From JBGCDD01 sp045105075 (GTDB lineage: Bacteria; Pseudomonadota; Alphaproteobacteria; Rhodobacterales; Rhodobacteraceae): a DNA stretch of 64,000 nucleotides. Position 1 is the stretch's first letter. Every line of letters starts with the position of its first letter. Shown here piece after piece: positions 33,842-42,427 of the stretch. Made by a program: the position numbers and the translations under genes. Under the pieces are notes generated by a model. It saw only the letters and a program-made list of their open reading frames with translations. It did no database searches and was not told the DNA's origin. Location of the stretch: NCBI GenBank assembly GCA_045105075.1, contig JBGCDD010000022.1:6603-70602 (forward strand), written 5' to 3'.

Positions 33842-35397
33842 GTCTGATCGGTCCAATAGGGTGCGCGCAGCTCGCGTTTCAGGATTTTTCCGATGGAACT
33901 GCGCGGCAGATCGGTGCGGATTTCGACGCCTGCCAGACGTTGGCTTTTGCCCAGACGGGCATTGGCGGCGGCGCAAATATCCTCGGCTGGGCGCGTTCCT
34001 TCGCGCACCACAAGGCCCAGCGGTGTCTCGCCCCACTGCTCGGACGGGATGCCAATCACCGCCGCGTCACGCACATCCGGGTCGGCCAAAAGCGCCAGTT
34101 CCAGATCATTGGCATAGATGTTCAGACCACCCGAAATGATCATGTCCTTTTTGCGATCCGACAGCACCAGAAAGCCGTCCCCATCGAAATGCCCCATGTC
34201 CCCCGAGCGGAAATAGACGTGCCCACCCGCGTCGTGCCAGATGTAATCCGCTGTTAGATCATCGCGTCCGAAATAGCCGGCCATCATCGTTGGACTGCGC
34301 CCGCAAATCTCGCCGGTTTCGCCCGCCGCCACCTCGTGGCCGGTTTCGTCGATCAGTCGGATCTCGCAACCGGGCACGGGTTTACCGACCGTGTGCAACT
34401 TATCCGGGTTTTCATTCGCCACCAAAACCGTGACCCCGCCGCCTTCGGTCAGCCCGTAATACTCCACCAATTTGCCCGGACAGCGCGCCAGCACATCGGC
34501 TTTCAACGCCGCGCGCAGTGGTGCGGAGGTCGAGAATTTAACCCTGAGAGCGCTCAGATCGAAGCTTGCAAACTCTTCCACTGCCATGATGCGATGATAT
34601 TGCACCGGCACCAGCATCGTGTGTGTGATCCGCTCGCGTGCGGCGATGTCCAGCCATCCGCGCGCGTCGAATTTGGGCATCAAATGCACGGTCGATCCGC
34701 CCACCAGCGTTGGCAAAAACGCAACAATTGTGGTGTTGGAATAAAGCGGCGTCGACAGAAGCGTGCGCGCGTTATCATCATAGCCATTGGCCGTCACGCG
34801 ATCCATCTGCGCCGCGCGCATCCAATGGTTGTGAAGAATGCCCTTGGGTGTGCCGGTCGTGCCCGAAGAGTAAATCAGATTGAACGGGTCTTGCAGGCTG
34901 ATCTGAATGCAAGGATCATCCGCCAACGCTGCATCGCGCCATGTTTGATATCCTGCAAACCCAGGCGCATCAAAGTCCAATGCGATCTTTTCCAATGTCA
35001 ATTCGGCCAAGAACGGATCGGCCAAGGCTTTGTATTGGCGCGACAAAAACAAGGCCCGCGCCCCGCAATCAACCAACATCTTGTGCAAAGCATCGGGCGA
35101 GGCCATGGTCGACAATGGCGTCACACAGCCCCCCGCTCGCAAGATCCCCAGGAATAGTTCGACGTAGGGCACCGAGTTTTCCGACAGGATAGCCACCCGG
35201 TCGCCCTGCTGCAATCCGGTCGCCAAAAGCGCGTTGGCCACCTGGTTGATCCGCCTATCCAAAACCTCCCAACTCAGCCGCTCATCACCACAGACCAATG
35301 CGGTATCGCCCGGCACGCGGCGCGCCACATCGCGCAGCATTTCAACGATGGTCCGGCTTGGCGTGGTTTCACCGGCGGGCGGGTCGATGGCTATCAT
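33838..35397 (-). CDS. AMP-dependent acyl-CoA synthetase/ligase
   Basis: The 519-residue ANL-family enzyme has the AMP-binding P-loop (YSSGTTGTPKGILHNH), YGLTEGGGVT, the hinge SDRKKDMIISGG and the C-terminal catalytic Lys in PRSSIGKILKRELR. It activates a carboxylic acid to acyl-AMP and then acyl-CoA. Weak similarity to crotonobetaine/carnitine-CoA ligases fits the carnitine-dehydrogenase-like neighbour. First gene of a three-gene minus-strand run. Confidence 0.9.
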   Translation of the reverse strand: MIAIDPPAGETTPSRTIVEMLRDVARRVPGDTALVCGDERLSWEVLDRRINQVANALLATGLQQGDRVAILSENSVPYVELFLGILRAGGCVTPLSTMASPDALHKMLVDCGARALFLSRQYKALADPFLAELTLEKIALDFDAPGFAGYQTWRDAALADDPCIQISLQDPFNLIYSSGTTGTPKGILHNHWMRAAQMDRVTANGYDDNARTLLSTPLYSNTTIVAFLPTLVGGSTVHLMPKFDARGWLDIAARERITHTMLVPVQYHRIMAVEEFASFDLSALRVKFSTSAPLRAALKADVLARCPGKLVEYYGLTEGGGVTVLVANENPDKLHTVGKPVPGCEIRLIDETGHEVAAGETGEICGRSPTMMAGYFGRDDLTADYIWHDAGGHVYFRSGDMGHFDGDGFLVLSDRKKDMIISGGLNIYANDLELALLADPDVRDAAVIGIPSEQWGETPLGLVVREGTRPAEDICAAANARLGKSQRLAGVEIRTDLPRSSIGKILKRELRAPYWTDQT

Positions 35398-35517
35398 GGT
35401 GCGCCTTTTTCTTGCAGTATTTCGGCCAGCTTATGGTTGCGCGCGCCAAAGGCAAGGGCGGCTATGGTGCTGGCCCGCGCCCTGCCCTAGTCTGGGTGCA
35501 ATCAAAGGACCACGCGC

Positions 35518-36417
35518 ATGCGCTTTGCGAACCTGAATGCCCAATGGCAGGGCCAAACGCCGGTGATGCGCGGCGCCGTCATGATGGTTGCCTCGACGGT
35601 GGCTTTTGCGGTGATGCATGCTTCGGTGCGGATTGTGTCGGACGAGCTCGAGGCCTTTCAGATCGCGTTTTTTCGCAATGCTTTCGGGCTTTTGTTCATT
35701 TTTCCGCTGCTGTTGCGGGGCGGATTGGCACAGCTGAAAACGGCACAATTGGGCCTGCACGCGCTGCGCGGCGTGGTGAATGTGGTCGCGATGCTGCTGT
35801 TTTTCACCGCCGTGACGATCACACCGCTGGCCAAGGTCACCGCGCTCAGCTTCACGGCGCCAATTTTTGCCGCGGCCCTCAGTGTGTTATTCTTGGGCGA
35901 GCGGTTTCGCGCGCCGCGTTGGGCCGCGATTGGGTTCGGCTTTGTTGGTATGCTGATCGTGCTGCGCCCTGGCCTGGCGGTGATCGAACCCGGCGCGATC
36001 ATGGCCCTTGTAGCCGCCGCGCTTTGGTCAGTGGCGATGATCCTGATCAAGATCCTGTCACGCACCGAATCGAGCCTGGTGATCGTGGCGTGGATGGGCA
36101 TTTTCCTTTGCGCATTTTCGTTTTTGCCCGCGCTTTGGGTTTGGCAATGGCCCAGTCTGACCGCGTGGGGCTGGCTGGCGTTTGTTGGACTGACCGGCAC
36201 ATTGGCGCAAATCACGTTGAGCCAGTCCTTGAAAGAGACCGATCCCACCGCCGTTTTGCCGTTTGATTTTCTCAAACTCATCTGGACCTCGCTGCTGGCC
36301 ATGTGGCTGTTTGGCGAGATCCCAGACCGGTTTACCTGGATTGGCGCGGGCGTGATTTTTGCCTCGGGGCTGTTTATCGCGCACCGCGAACGCCGGCTGG
36401 CTCAGGCGAAACGGTAG
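35518..36417 (+). CDS. EamA/DMT-superfamily transporter
   Basis: The 299-residue protein has ten predicted membrane spans in two repeated EamA halves (MVASTVAFAVMHASVRIVSDEL; LGERFRAPRWAAIGFGFVGMLIV; second half LFGEIPDRFTWIGAGVIFASG). AAAGGA precedes the ATG at 35518. The family exports amino acids, nucleosides or other metabolites. Its 3' end overlaps the convergent GST gene by 16 bases. Confidence 0.92.
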   Translation: MRFANLNAQWQGQTPVMRGAVMMVASTVAFAVMHASVRIVSDELEAFQIAFFRNAFGLLFIFPLLLRGGLAQLKTAQLGLHALRGVVNVVAMLLFFTAVTITPLAKVTALSFTAPIFAAALSVLFLGERFRAPRWAAIGFGFVGMLIVLRPGLAVIEPGAIMALVAAALWSVAMILIKILSRTESSLVIVAWMGIFLCAFSFLPALWVWQWPSLTAWGWLAFVGLTGTLAQITLSQSLKETDPTAVLPFDFLKLIWTSLLAMWLFGEIPDRFTWIGAGVIFASGLFIAHRERRLAQAKR

Positions 36418-37022
36418 GGGCCACCCTTTTCCAGCGCCGCACGGTAAGCTGGGCGCGCCTGAATGGCCGACACAAACGCCGCCAGCGCCGGGAAATCGGT
36501 GCCGCGGCCTTGCAGAATTGCAACCTCTGCGGGAAAGCTCATCATGATGTCGACCGCGCTCAGATCATCCAGAACAAAGTGCCCAGACGCGCGCAGGCTG
36601 TCGTTCATGAATTGGAAATGGCTGTCCATCTGCTGTTGAATGCGCGGGCTCAAAGGCGCTGCAGCCTCGCCCAGACGGCTGGTGTAGAGCTGTAACAGGA
36701 TCGGGGTCATCGCCGACCCTTCGGCGAAATGCATCCCTTCAAGATGCGAGATATAGGCGTCAGACCCAGCGTCGGGCACCATATGAGCACCATAGCGCGC
36801 GCACAGATGTTCCACGATGGCGCCACTTTCTGTCACCAGACGGCGCTGATCTTCGATCATCGGAGATTTGCCCAGCGGGTGCACAGCCGTCAGTTCGGGC
36901 GGGGCCAGATTGGTCACACCGTCGCGCTGATAGGCGATGACGTCATAGGGCTGGCCCAGTTCCTCAAGCAACCACAGGATGCGTTGCGAGCGGGAGTTGT
37001 TGAGATGGTGAACCGTGATCAT
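36402..37022 (-). CDS. glutathione S-transferase
   Basis: The 206-residue product has a GST N-terminal fold (MITVHHLNNSRSQRILWLLEELG) with the catalytic Ser of NNSRSQR, the cis-Pro region LGKSPMIED, ESGAIVEHL and a helical C-domain. AAAGGA lies upstream of the ATG at 37022. It is a second, different GST in the window. Substrate not evident. Confidence 0.92.
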   Translation of the reverse strand: MITVHHLNNSRSQRILWLLEELGQPYDVIAYQRDGVTNLAPPELTAVHPLGKSPMIEDQRRLVTESGAIVEHLCARYGAHMVPDAGSDAYISHLEGMHFAEGSAMTPILLQLYTSRLGEAAAPLSPRIQQQMDSHFQFMNDSLRASGHFVLDDLSAVDIMMSFPAEVAILQGRGTDFPALAAFVSAIQARPAYRAALEKGGPYRFA

Positions 37023-37098
37023 GACATGTCCTTTGCTAAAGACATACCATCGCGCGGCGCCTACGCCTTGGCAAGGACAGCGCGCTGTGACGCTGGGT

Positions 37099-38244
37099 TC
37101 AGATCACCTGTTCAAACAGCGGCACGGTGTTCTCGGCGGTCAAAGCCACTGGATTGCCGCCCGCGCTTGGGTCTTCCAGTGCCATCGCCGTCATCAGCGC
37201 GATCTTGTCGCGCCCCACGCCCATGTCGGCCAGCTTCAACGGAATCCCAAGGCTCCGGTTCAGCGCCTCGATATGGGCCACAAAGCCGTCAAAACCGCCG
37301 GAAATTCCCAAATAGGCAGCGGCGCGCTCAATCCGGTCCTCAATCGCGGGGCGGTTAAACGCCAGCACGGCGCCCATCACCACGGCGTTGGTGGTGCCGT
37401 GATGAGTGTTGTAAAGCGCACCGATCGGGTGGCTTAGCGCATGGATCGCGCCAAGGCCCTTTTGAAACGCGGTGGCGCCCATGGCGGCAGCACTCATCAT
37501 ATGGGCGCGCGCCTCAAGATCGGTGCCATCGGCATAGGCGCGCGGCAGATAATCAACCACCAACCGCATGCCTTCCAGCGCGATGCCCTGGCTCATCGGG
37601 TGGTAATGGGGCGAGCAGTAAGCCTCGAGACAGTGGGCAAACGCGTCCATGCCAGTGCCTGCGGTGATCATCTTGGGCATGCCCACGGTCAGCTCTGGAT
37701 CGGCGATGACGATGGCGGGCAAGACTTTGGGATGAAAGATGATTTTCTTCACATGGGTTTTGGAATTGGTGATCACGCTGGCGCGCCCCACTTCGGACCC
37801 GGTACCCGCAGTTGTCGGCACCGCGATGATCGGCGCGATGGCATCGGCGTCGGCGCGGGTCCACCAGTCATCGACGTCTTCAAAATCCCAGACCGGGCGG
37901 GTCTGACCGGCCATGAACGCAACCATCTTGCCCAGATCAAGCCCCGAGCCACCGCCAAAGGCGATCACTCCGTCATGATCACCGGCGTGGTAGGCAGCCA
38001 GACCGGCGGCCAGATTCACTTCGGTCGGGTTGGGATCAACTTCGGAAAACATCGCGCGCCCTAGCCCGGCATTGTCCATAATATCAAGAGCTTGCGCGGT
38101 GATCGGCAGGCCCGCAAGGCCTTTGTCGGTGACCAGCAAAGGGCGTTTCATACCAGTGGCCGCGCAGGCATCACTCAGTTCGCGAATGCGCCCGGCGCCG
38201 AATTTGAGGGTCGTGGGGTAAGACCAGTTGCCGGTCAGAATCAT
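37099..38244 (-). CDS. iron-containing alcohol dehydrogenase
   Basis: The start is the ATG at 38244 (MILTGNWSYPTTLKFGAG), seven bases after GGAG; 381 residues. Family motifs include GGGSGLDLGKMVA and TTAGTGSEVGRASVIT for NAD(P), DPELTVGMPK and the metal-binding His set with DAFAHCLEAY and HALSHPIGALYNTHHG. It lies 16 bases after a glutamine-synthetase-like gene. Together they suggest oxidation of an alcohol linked to an amine or gamma-glutamyl amide. Confidence 0.92.
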   Translation of the reverse strand: MILTGNWSYPTTLKFGAGRIRELSDACAATGMKRPLLVTDKGLAGLPITAQALDIMDNAGLGRAMFSEVDPNPTEVNLAAGLAAYHAGDHDGVIAFGGGSGLDLGKMVAFMAGQTRPVWDFEDVDDWWTRADADAIAPIIAVPTTAGTGSEVGRASVITNSKTHVKKIIFHPKVLPAIVIADPELTVGMPKMITAGTGMDAFAHCLEAYCSPHYHPMSQGIALEGMRLVVDYLPRAYADGTDLEARAHMMSAAAMGATAFQKGLGAIHALSHPIGALYNTHHGTTNAVVMGAVLAFNRPAIEDRIERAAAYLGISGGFDGFVAHIEALNRSLGIPLKLADMGVGRDKIALMTAMALEDPSAGGNPVALTAENTVPLFEQVI

Positions 38245-38260
38245 CGCAAAACTCCGTTCA

Positions 38261-39625
38261 TTAGGCGCGTTCAAATCCGCGCGCGATTTCCCAATCGGTC
38301 ACGGCGGCGTCAAACGCTTCTTGTTCCCATTCGGCCGCGCGGGTGTAGTGATCGACGACCGTGTCGCCAAGAGCGGTGCGCAACATGTCTGAGCCGCGCA
38401 AGGCCTCGGTGGCGGTGCGCAACGTGGTCGGAATGCTGTCGGCCTCGCCTGTGTAGGCGTCGCCGGTCAATGCCGGGCCCGGTTCGATCTGATCGGCGAT
38501 GCCTTGCGCGCCGGCGGCCAGCATCGCGGCGATGGCAAGGAATGGGTTCACATCGGCGCCAGGCACGCGGCATTCGACCCGCACACCGGGCGATGTGTCG
38601 CCCACCAAACGGAAGGCGGCAGTGCGATTGTCGACCGACCACACCTTGCGCGTGGGTGCGAAGCTGCCCTTTTGAAACCGTTTATAGCTGTTCACGTACG
38701 GCGCCAGAAACACCGTTATGTCGCTGGCATAGTGCAACAATCCGCCCAAGTAGTGCCGCCCGGTATCGGACAGGCCAAGTTCTGCGTCGGGGTCATGAAA
38801 GGCTGGCGCACCGTCTCGGGTGGTCAGGGACTGGTGCACATGGCTGGCCGAACCGACGCGCCCCGCATCCCATTTGGGCAGGAACGACACCGCCCGCCCT
38901 TGTTGCCAGCCGATTTCCTTGGCCGCGTGTTTGGCGATGGTGTGATTTTCCGCTGCCTCAAGCGCGCTGCCATAGCGGATGTTCAGCTCTTCCTGCCCGG
39001 CTTCGGCCTCGCCTTTGGAGCCCTCAACCGGGATGCCCGACGCATAAAGCGTGTTGCGCAAAGTGCGCATGACGCCTTCTTCCTTGGTGGTCTGCAGAAT
39101 GTGGTAGTCTTCGTTGTACCCGCTGATCGGGGTCAGATCGCGATAGCCCTGCGCGCGCATCTGGTCATAGCTTTGTTCAAAGATGAAAAACTCAAGCTCG
39201 GTGGCGCAAACCGGGGAAAACCCCATCGCGCCCAGTCGGGCCACCTGGGCCTTGAGCATCGCGCGCGGGGCGTGGGCGATATCGTGATGACCGTGGTGAT
39301 CCATCACATCACACAGCACAAGGGCCGTACCTTCCAGCCAGGCGGCGCGGCGTAGCGTGCTCAGATCGGGGCGCATCACATAGTCGCCGTACCCGCTTTG
39401 CCAGCTGGTGGCGGCAAAGCCCTCGACCGTAAACATCTCAAGATCAGTGGCCAGCAGGTAGTTGCAACAATGGGTTTCACGCCAGGCGTCGTCGACAAAA
39501 TGCTGCGCCACAAAGCGTTTGCCCATCAGGCGGCCCTGCATGTCGATGATGCAAGCCAGCACAGTGTCGATCTCGCCCGATTGGGTCAGATCGGCCAGTT
39601 GGTCGAGGGTCAGGTGTCCGGGCAT
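38261..39625 (-). CDS. glutamine synthetase family protein (gamma-glutamylamide ligase-like)
   Basis: The 454-residue protein has the GS catalytic landmarks: ATELEFFIFE, GQEELN, the ATP/ammonia-site His in SHVHQS, NSYKRF and the VECRVPGADVNPFLA block. It is of the PuuA/GlnT-like side family that joins glutamate to amines, rather than the main GlnA. The minus-strand neighbour downstream is an iron alcohol dehydrogenase. A FAD amine oxidase of PuuB type lies 5 kb away. Amine scavenging is a reasonable inference; housekeeping GS is less likely. Confidence 0.88.
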   Translation of the reverse strand: MPGHLTLDQLADLTQSGEIDTVLACIIDMQGRLMGKRFVAQHFVDDAWRETHCCNYLLATDLEMFTVEGFAATSWQSGYGDYVMRPDLSTLRRAAWLEGTALVLCDVMDHHGHHDIAHAPRAMLKAQVARLGAMGFSPVCATELEFFIFEQSYDQMRAQGYRDLTPISGYNEDYHILQTTKEEGVMRTLRNTLYASGIPVEGSKGEAEAGQEELNIRYGSALEAAENHTIAKHAAKEIGWQQGRAVSFLPKWDAGRVGSASHVHQSLTTRDGAPAFHDPDAELGLSDTGRHYLGGLLHYASDITVFLAPYVNSYKRFQKGSFAPTRKVWSVDNRTAAFRLVGDTSPGVRVECRVPGADVNPFLAIAAMLAAGAQGIADQIEPGPALTGDAYTGEADSIPTTLRTATEALRGSDMLRTALGDTVVDHYTRAAEWEQEAFDAAVTDWEIARGFERA

Positions 39626-39766
39626 CTGGGGGTCCTGTTGTTGGCCCGCGCGAACCGGCGCGGGCTTTCAGGTTAGACCAGAGGTTTGCGCAGCGCGATA
39701 GGGGCGCGTCGGTTTTTCCACGAACTCTGCAAATTTTAAGCAAATGCGCCGGGACGGAAGCGTTTT

Positions 39767-39780
39767 GCCCCCGAAGGGGC
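39767..39780 (-). terminator. UUCG-tetraloop hairpin after the RTX gene
   Basis: Read on the minus strand: GCCCC-TTCG-GGGGC, 11 bases after the RTX-gene stop. The UUCG loop on a GC stem is very stable, but no U-run follows, so a processing or protection element is equally possible. Confidence 0.45.
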
Positions 39781-39791
39781 GGCCTCGTGTC

Positions 39792-42299
39792 CTAGAATAT
39801 GAAGTCGTCGACCCCCAAAGTGACAGCGCTCAGCGCGGAGCCATCGGAACTTAGGATCCTGAGCGTTTCCGCGCCCACAACCACTGTCGCCGCTCCATCC
39901 GCGCCAAAGCTTAGATCAAAGTCGAGCGGATCGGCTGACCACGCACTGATATCCATCACGTCGCGTCCCGCCTGGAAATCGAGCACAACGTCGAGCGACC
40001 CATCCAGATCAAAGACAAAGGTGTCATCGCCCCGGCCGCCGCGCAGGAAGTCGAATCCACTGCCATCGGTCAGCGTGTCGCGCCCGTTGCCGCCGATCAG
40101 TCGGTCATCGCCATCGCCGCCTACCAGTGTGTCGCGGTTCTTGCCACCTTTCAGCACATCATTGCCGGTGTCGCCAATCACGACATCATCGCCCGCGCCG
40201 CCCGAAATGATGTCTCTTCCGCCCCCACCCCGCATGGTGTCAACGCCGCCATTGCCGCTGAGCATATCAGCACCGCCACCACCGAACATGCGGTCGTCGC
40301 CAATGCCACCAACCATCTCATCAGCTTTGGTGCCGCCGCGCATGACATCATCGCCGCGCAAGCCGTATTGCACCGCCGAGAACCCGTTGCCGTCGATGAT
40401 GTCGTCGCCGCTGGTACCGATCTGGAACGGCTCGTCGAGGCTGGCGATGTCGATCACGCCGTCCACCGTGCCATCAAACCCATCGAGCAGGCGCAATACC
40501 TTTGGCCCGCCGGTGATCACATGCGCGCCGACATCACCAGACAGGATCAGATCAGACCAACGGTCGCCATCAAAATCCGCGCCCGACATCGACATCGCAA
40601 AGGTGTCGCCCTGCCCGTTGGCCACGAAGGTATAGCCATTGCTGCCGTCGATATCGCCAATGTCAAAACCGCTTTGCAGCCCGGTGCCCGCGACGCCAAA
40701 GACCAGATGCGCGCGACCAACATCCTGCGAGAACACCGAATCCGCCACCATGAAGTCATCAACCCCATCGCCGTTGACATCGCCAACGCCGGCCACCGTG
40801 CGCCCAAGTCCGACGCCAATGCCGTCATTTTCCACCACAAAGCCCAAAGTGCTGTTGAGATCGCTGGCGCTCAGCTCGGCCGGTATCACCAGATCTATCT
40901 CGCCCGGCAAGACCGTATTGCTGCCAAACACCACATAGGCCCGACCCGGCCCGTTGCCGCCCGGCGCGCCAATCAGAACATCATCAACACCGTCGCCGTT
41001 CACATCGCCAATCATCGCCACATCGTGCCCGACCCGTTCATCATAGAACGAGCCGGAGAAGGTGAACCCATTGCTGCCGTCCAGATCTTCGGCCGCCACA
41101 GCCGGCGCCGTCGATGTGTCGTCGCCAAAGAACACATAGACCTGCCCCACCTTGCCAAAGGCGGTGTAGGTATAAGTGATCCCCGTGCCGTAATTGTAGG
41201 TGATGTAGTTGGCGTACCCAGCGGTATAGGTCCGCTGTTCGGTGTAGGTTTCGCCGTTGGTGGTATAACCGGTGTAAGTGTAGGTGTAGGTGTTGGTGAC
41301 ATAGCTGGTGTAAAACCGCGTATAGCTGTCATAGCGCACGTAGGTGTAGATATAAGTGCCTTCAGCATCCGCAGCGCCCACGGCAATATCGCCAAAGCCA
41401 TCACCGTTGATGTCCGTTCCGCCCGACAGCACCAGACCAAAGCCGCTGTCGATCTGGTCGGTGGTCAGCATCACGCCAACCCCTGAGCCAAGCGCGTCGG
41501 TGTCGATCGATTCTGCGGTCGAATCGTCATCGCCGAACAGGATAAACACCTGTCCTTGCCCTGTGTCAGCCGTATCCGCCGACCCAAAGGCCACATCGTC
41601 GATGCCGTCGCCATTGAAATCGCTGACCCCGGTGACCGCCGAGCCCAGCGCGTCTGCTTCGGTTTGGCCAACGATATTGAGCGTTTCGGGGCTAAACCCA
41701 TCGACATCCACGTTGGCGGGCGCTGTATCGGTGCCAAAGATCACATAAGCGGAACCCGTTTCGGGCCGCACGCCTGTGTAGGTGTAGGTGATCGCCGTAC
41801 CATAATAGTAGGAATAGAAATTTGTGTACCCAGCGGTGTAGGTGCGCTGTTCGGTGTAGGCTTCGCCGTTGGTGGTGTAGCCGGTGTAGGTATAGGTATA
41901 TGTGTTGGTGATATAGCTGGAATAAAACCGCGTGTAGCCATCGTAGCGCACGTAGGTGTATTCGTACTGCCCGTCCGCATTGGGCGCGCCAACCACCAGA
42001 TCATCAAACCCGTCGCCGTTGAGATCACCCGCGGCGGCCACCGAGAACCCCAACATCGACTCCGGTTGAGAACTGGCGATTTCGAACCCATGCTCGCCAT
42101 CAAGTGTGGTCAGGTCGTTGATCGCCGGAAAGCCGTCTTCGCCGCCATAGATCAGATACGCAATGCCGTTGCCAGTGTAAGCCGTGGGCGCACCGACAAC
42201 AAAATCAGCGATGCCGTCACCGTTGAAATCACCCGCCTGCGACACCTGAAACGCGGCTGGCAGATCTCCGTTTCCAAAAACAGCTGACGCACTGGACAT
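39792..42299 (-). CDS. secreted FG-GAP beta-propeller/RTX calcium-binding protein with Tyr-Thr-rich inserts
   Basis: From the ATG at 42299 (behind GGGGA) the protein has 835 residues. Seven FG-GAP repeats (cores such as GDFNGDGIADFVVGAP, GDVNGDGVDDVLIGAP), at about 24, 91, 226, 295, 432, 506 and 574, would build an integrin-like seven-bladed propeller. Residues about 630-760 are RTX nonapeptides (GGDGDDRLIGG, GGAGDDVVIGD), followed by a VDDFIF end typical of type I secretion substrates; no signal peptide is seen. Blades 2 and 4 each carry a near-identical insert of about 65 residues, roughly 30% Tyr. Function unknown; surface or adhesive role inferred. Confidence 0.9.
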   Translation of the reverse strand: MSSASAVFGNGDLPAAFQVSQAGDFNGDGIADFVVGAPTAYTGNGIAYLIYGGEDGFPAINDLTTLDGEHGFEIASSQPESMLGFSVAAAGDLNGDGFDDLVVGAPNADGQYEYTYVRYDGYTRFYSSYITNTYTYTYTGYTTNGEAYTEQRTYTAGYTNFYSYYYGTAITYTYTGVRPETGSAYVIFGTDTAPANVDVDGFSPETLNIVGQTEADALGSAVTGVSDFNGDGIDDVAFGSADTADTGQGQVFILFGDDDSTAESIDTDALGSGVGVMLTTDQIDSGFGLVLSGGTDINGDGFGDIAVGAADAEGTYIYTYVRYDSYTRFYTSYVTNTYTYTYTGYTTNGETYTEQRTYTAGYANYITYNYGTGITYTYTAFGKVGQVYVFFGDDTSTAPAVAAEDLDGSNGFTFSGSFYDERVGHDVAMIGDVNGDGVDDVLIGAPGGNGPGRAYVVFGSNTVLPGEIDLVIPAELSASDLNSTLGFVVENDGIGVGLGRTVAGVGDVNGDGVDDFMVADSVFSQDVGRAHLVFGVAGTGLQSGFDIGDIDGSNGYTFVANGQGDTFAMSMSGADFDGDRWSDLILSGDVGAHVITGGPKVLRLLDGFDGTVDGVIDIASLDEPFQIGTSGDDIIDGNGFSAVQYGLRGDDVMRGGTKADEMVGGIGDDRMFGGGGADMLSGNGGVDTMRGGGGRDIISGGAGDDVVIGDTGNDVLKGGKNRDTLVGGDGDDRLIGGNGRDTLTDGSGFDFLRGGRGDDTFVFDLDGSLDVVLDFQAGRDVMDISAWSADPLDFDLSFGADGAATVVVGAETLRILSSDGSALSAVTLGVDDFIF
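41163..41357 (-). repeat. Tyr-Thr-rich insert, second copy (blade 4)
   Basis: Residues about 315-379 of the RTX protein: VRYDSYTRFYTSYV, TYTYTYTGYTTNGE, YTEQRTYTAGY, then ITYTYTA. It contains 19 tyrosines in about 66 residues. It is almost the same as the copy at 41775-41969 at both protein and DNA level and occupies the same place relative to the FG-GAP core. Confidence 0.9.
41775..41969 (-). repeat. Tyr-Thr-rich insert, first copy (blade 2)
   Basis: Residues about 111-175 of the RTX protein: VRYDGYTRFYSSYI, TYTYTYTGYTTNGE, YTEQRTYTAGY, then YSYYYGTAITYTYTG. It holds 20 tyrosines in about 66 residues and aligns without gaps with the second copy. The copies differ mainly near their C-terminal ends. 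Confidence 0.9.
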
Positions 42300-42376
42300 A
42301 TCTGTCCCCAATCATAAAAAATTAATCAATTGCCGAAACGTTAGCACTGACCTAAGCAAATCGCCAAGCCAATAGT

Positions 42377-42399
42377 CCGATCTGATTTTATGAGATCGG
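42377..42399. promoter_or_regulatory. inverted repeat CCGATCT/AGATCGG in the RTX-TIGR03032 intergenic region
   Basis: A 7-base inverted repeat with a 9-base AT-rich spacer (GATTTTATG) lies 28 bases upstream of the plus-strand TIGR03032 gene, in the 128-base gap shared with the minus-strand RTX gene. It may be an operator or a leader hairpin; nothing in the window identifies a regulator. Confidence 0.4.
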
Positions 42400-42427
42400 C
42401 GCCAATCCGCCGATAAAGGAGCGTGCC

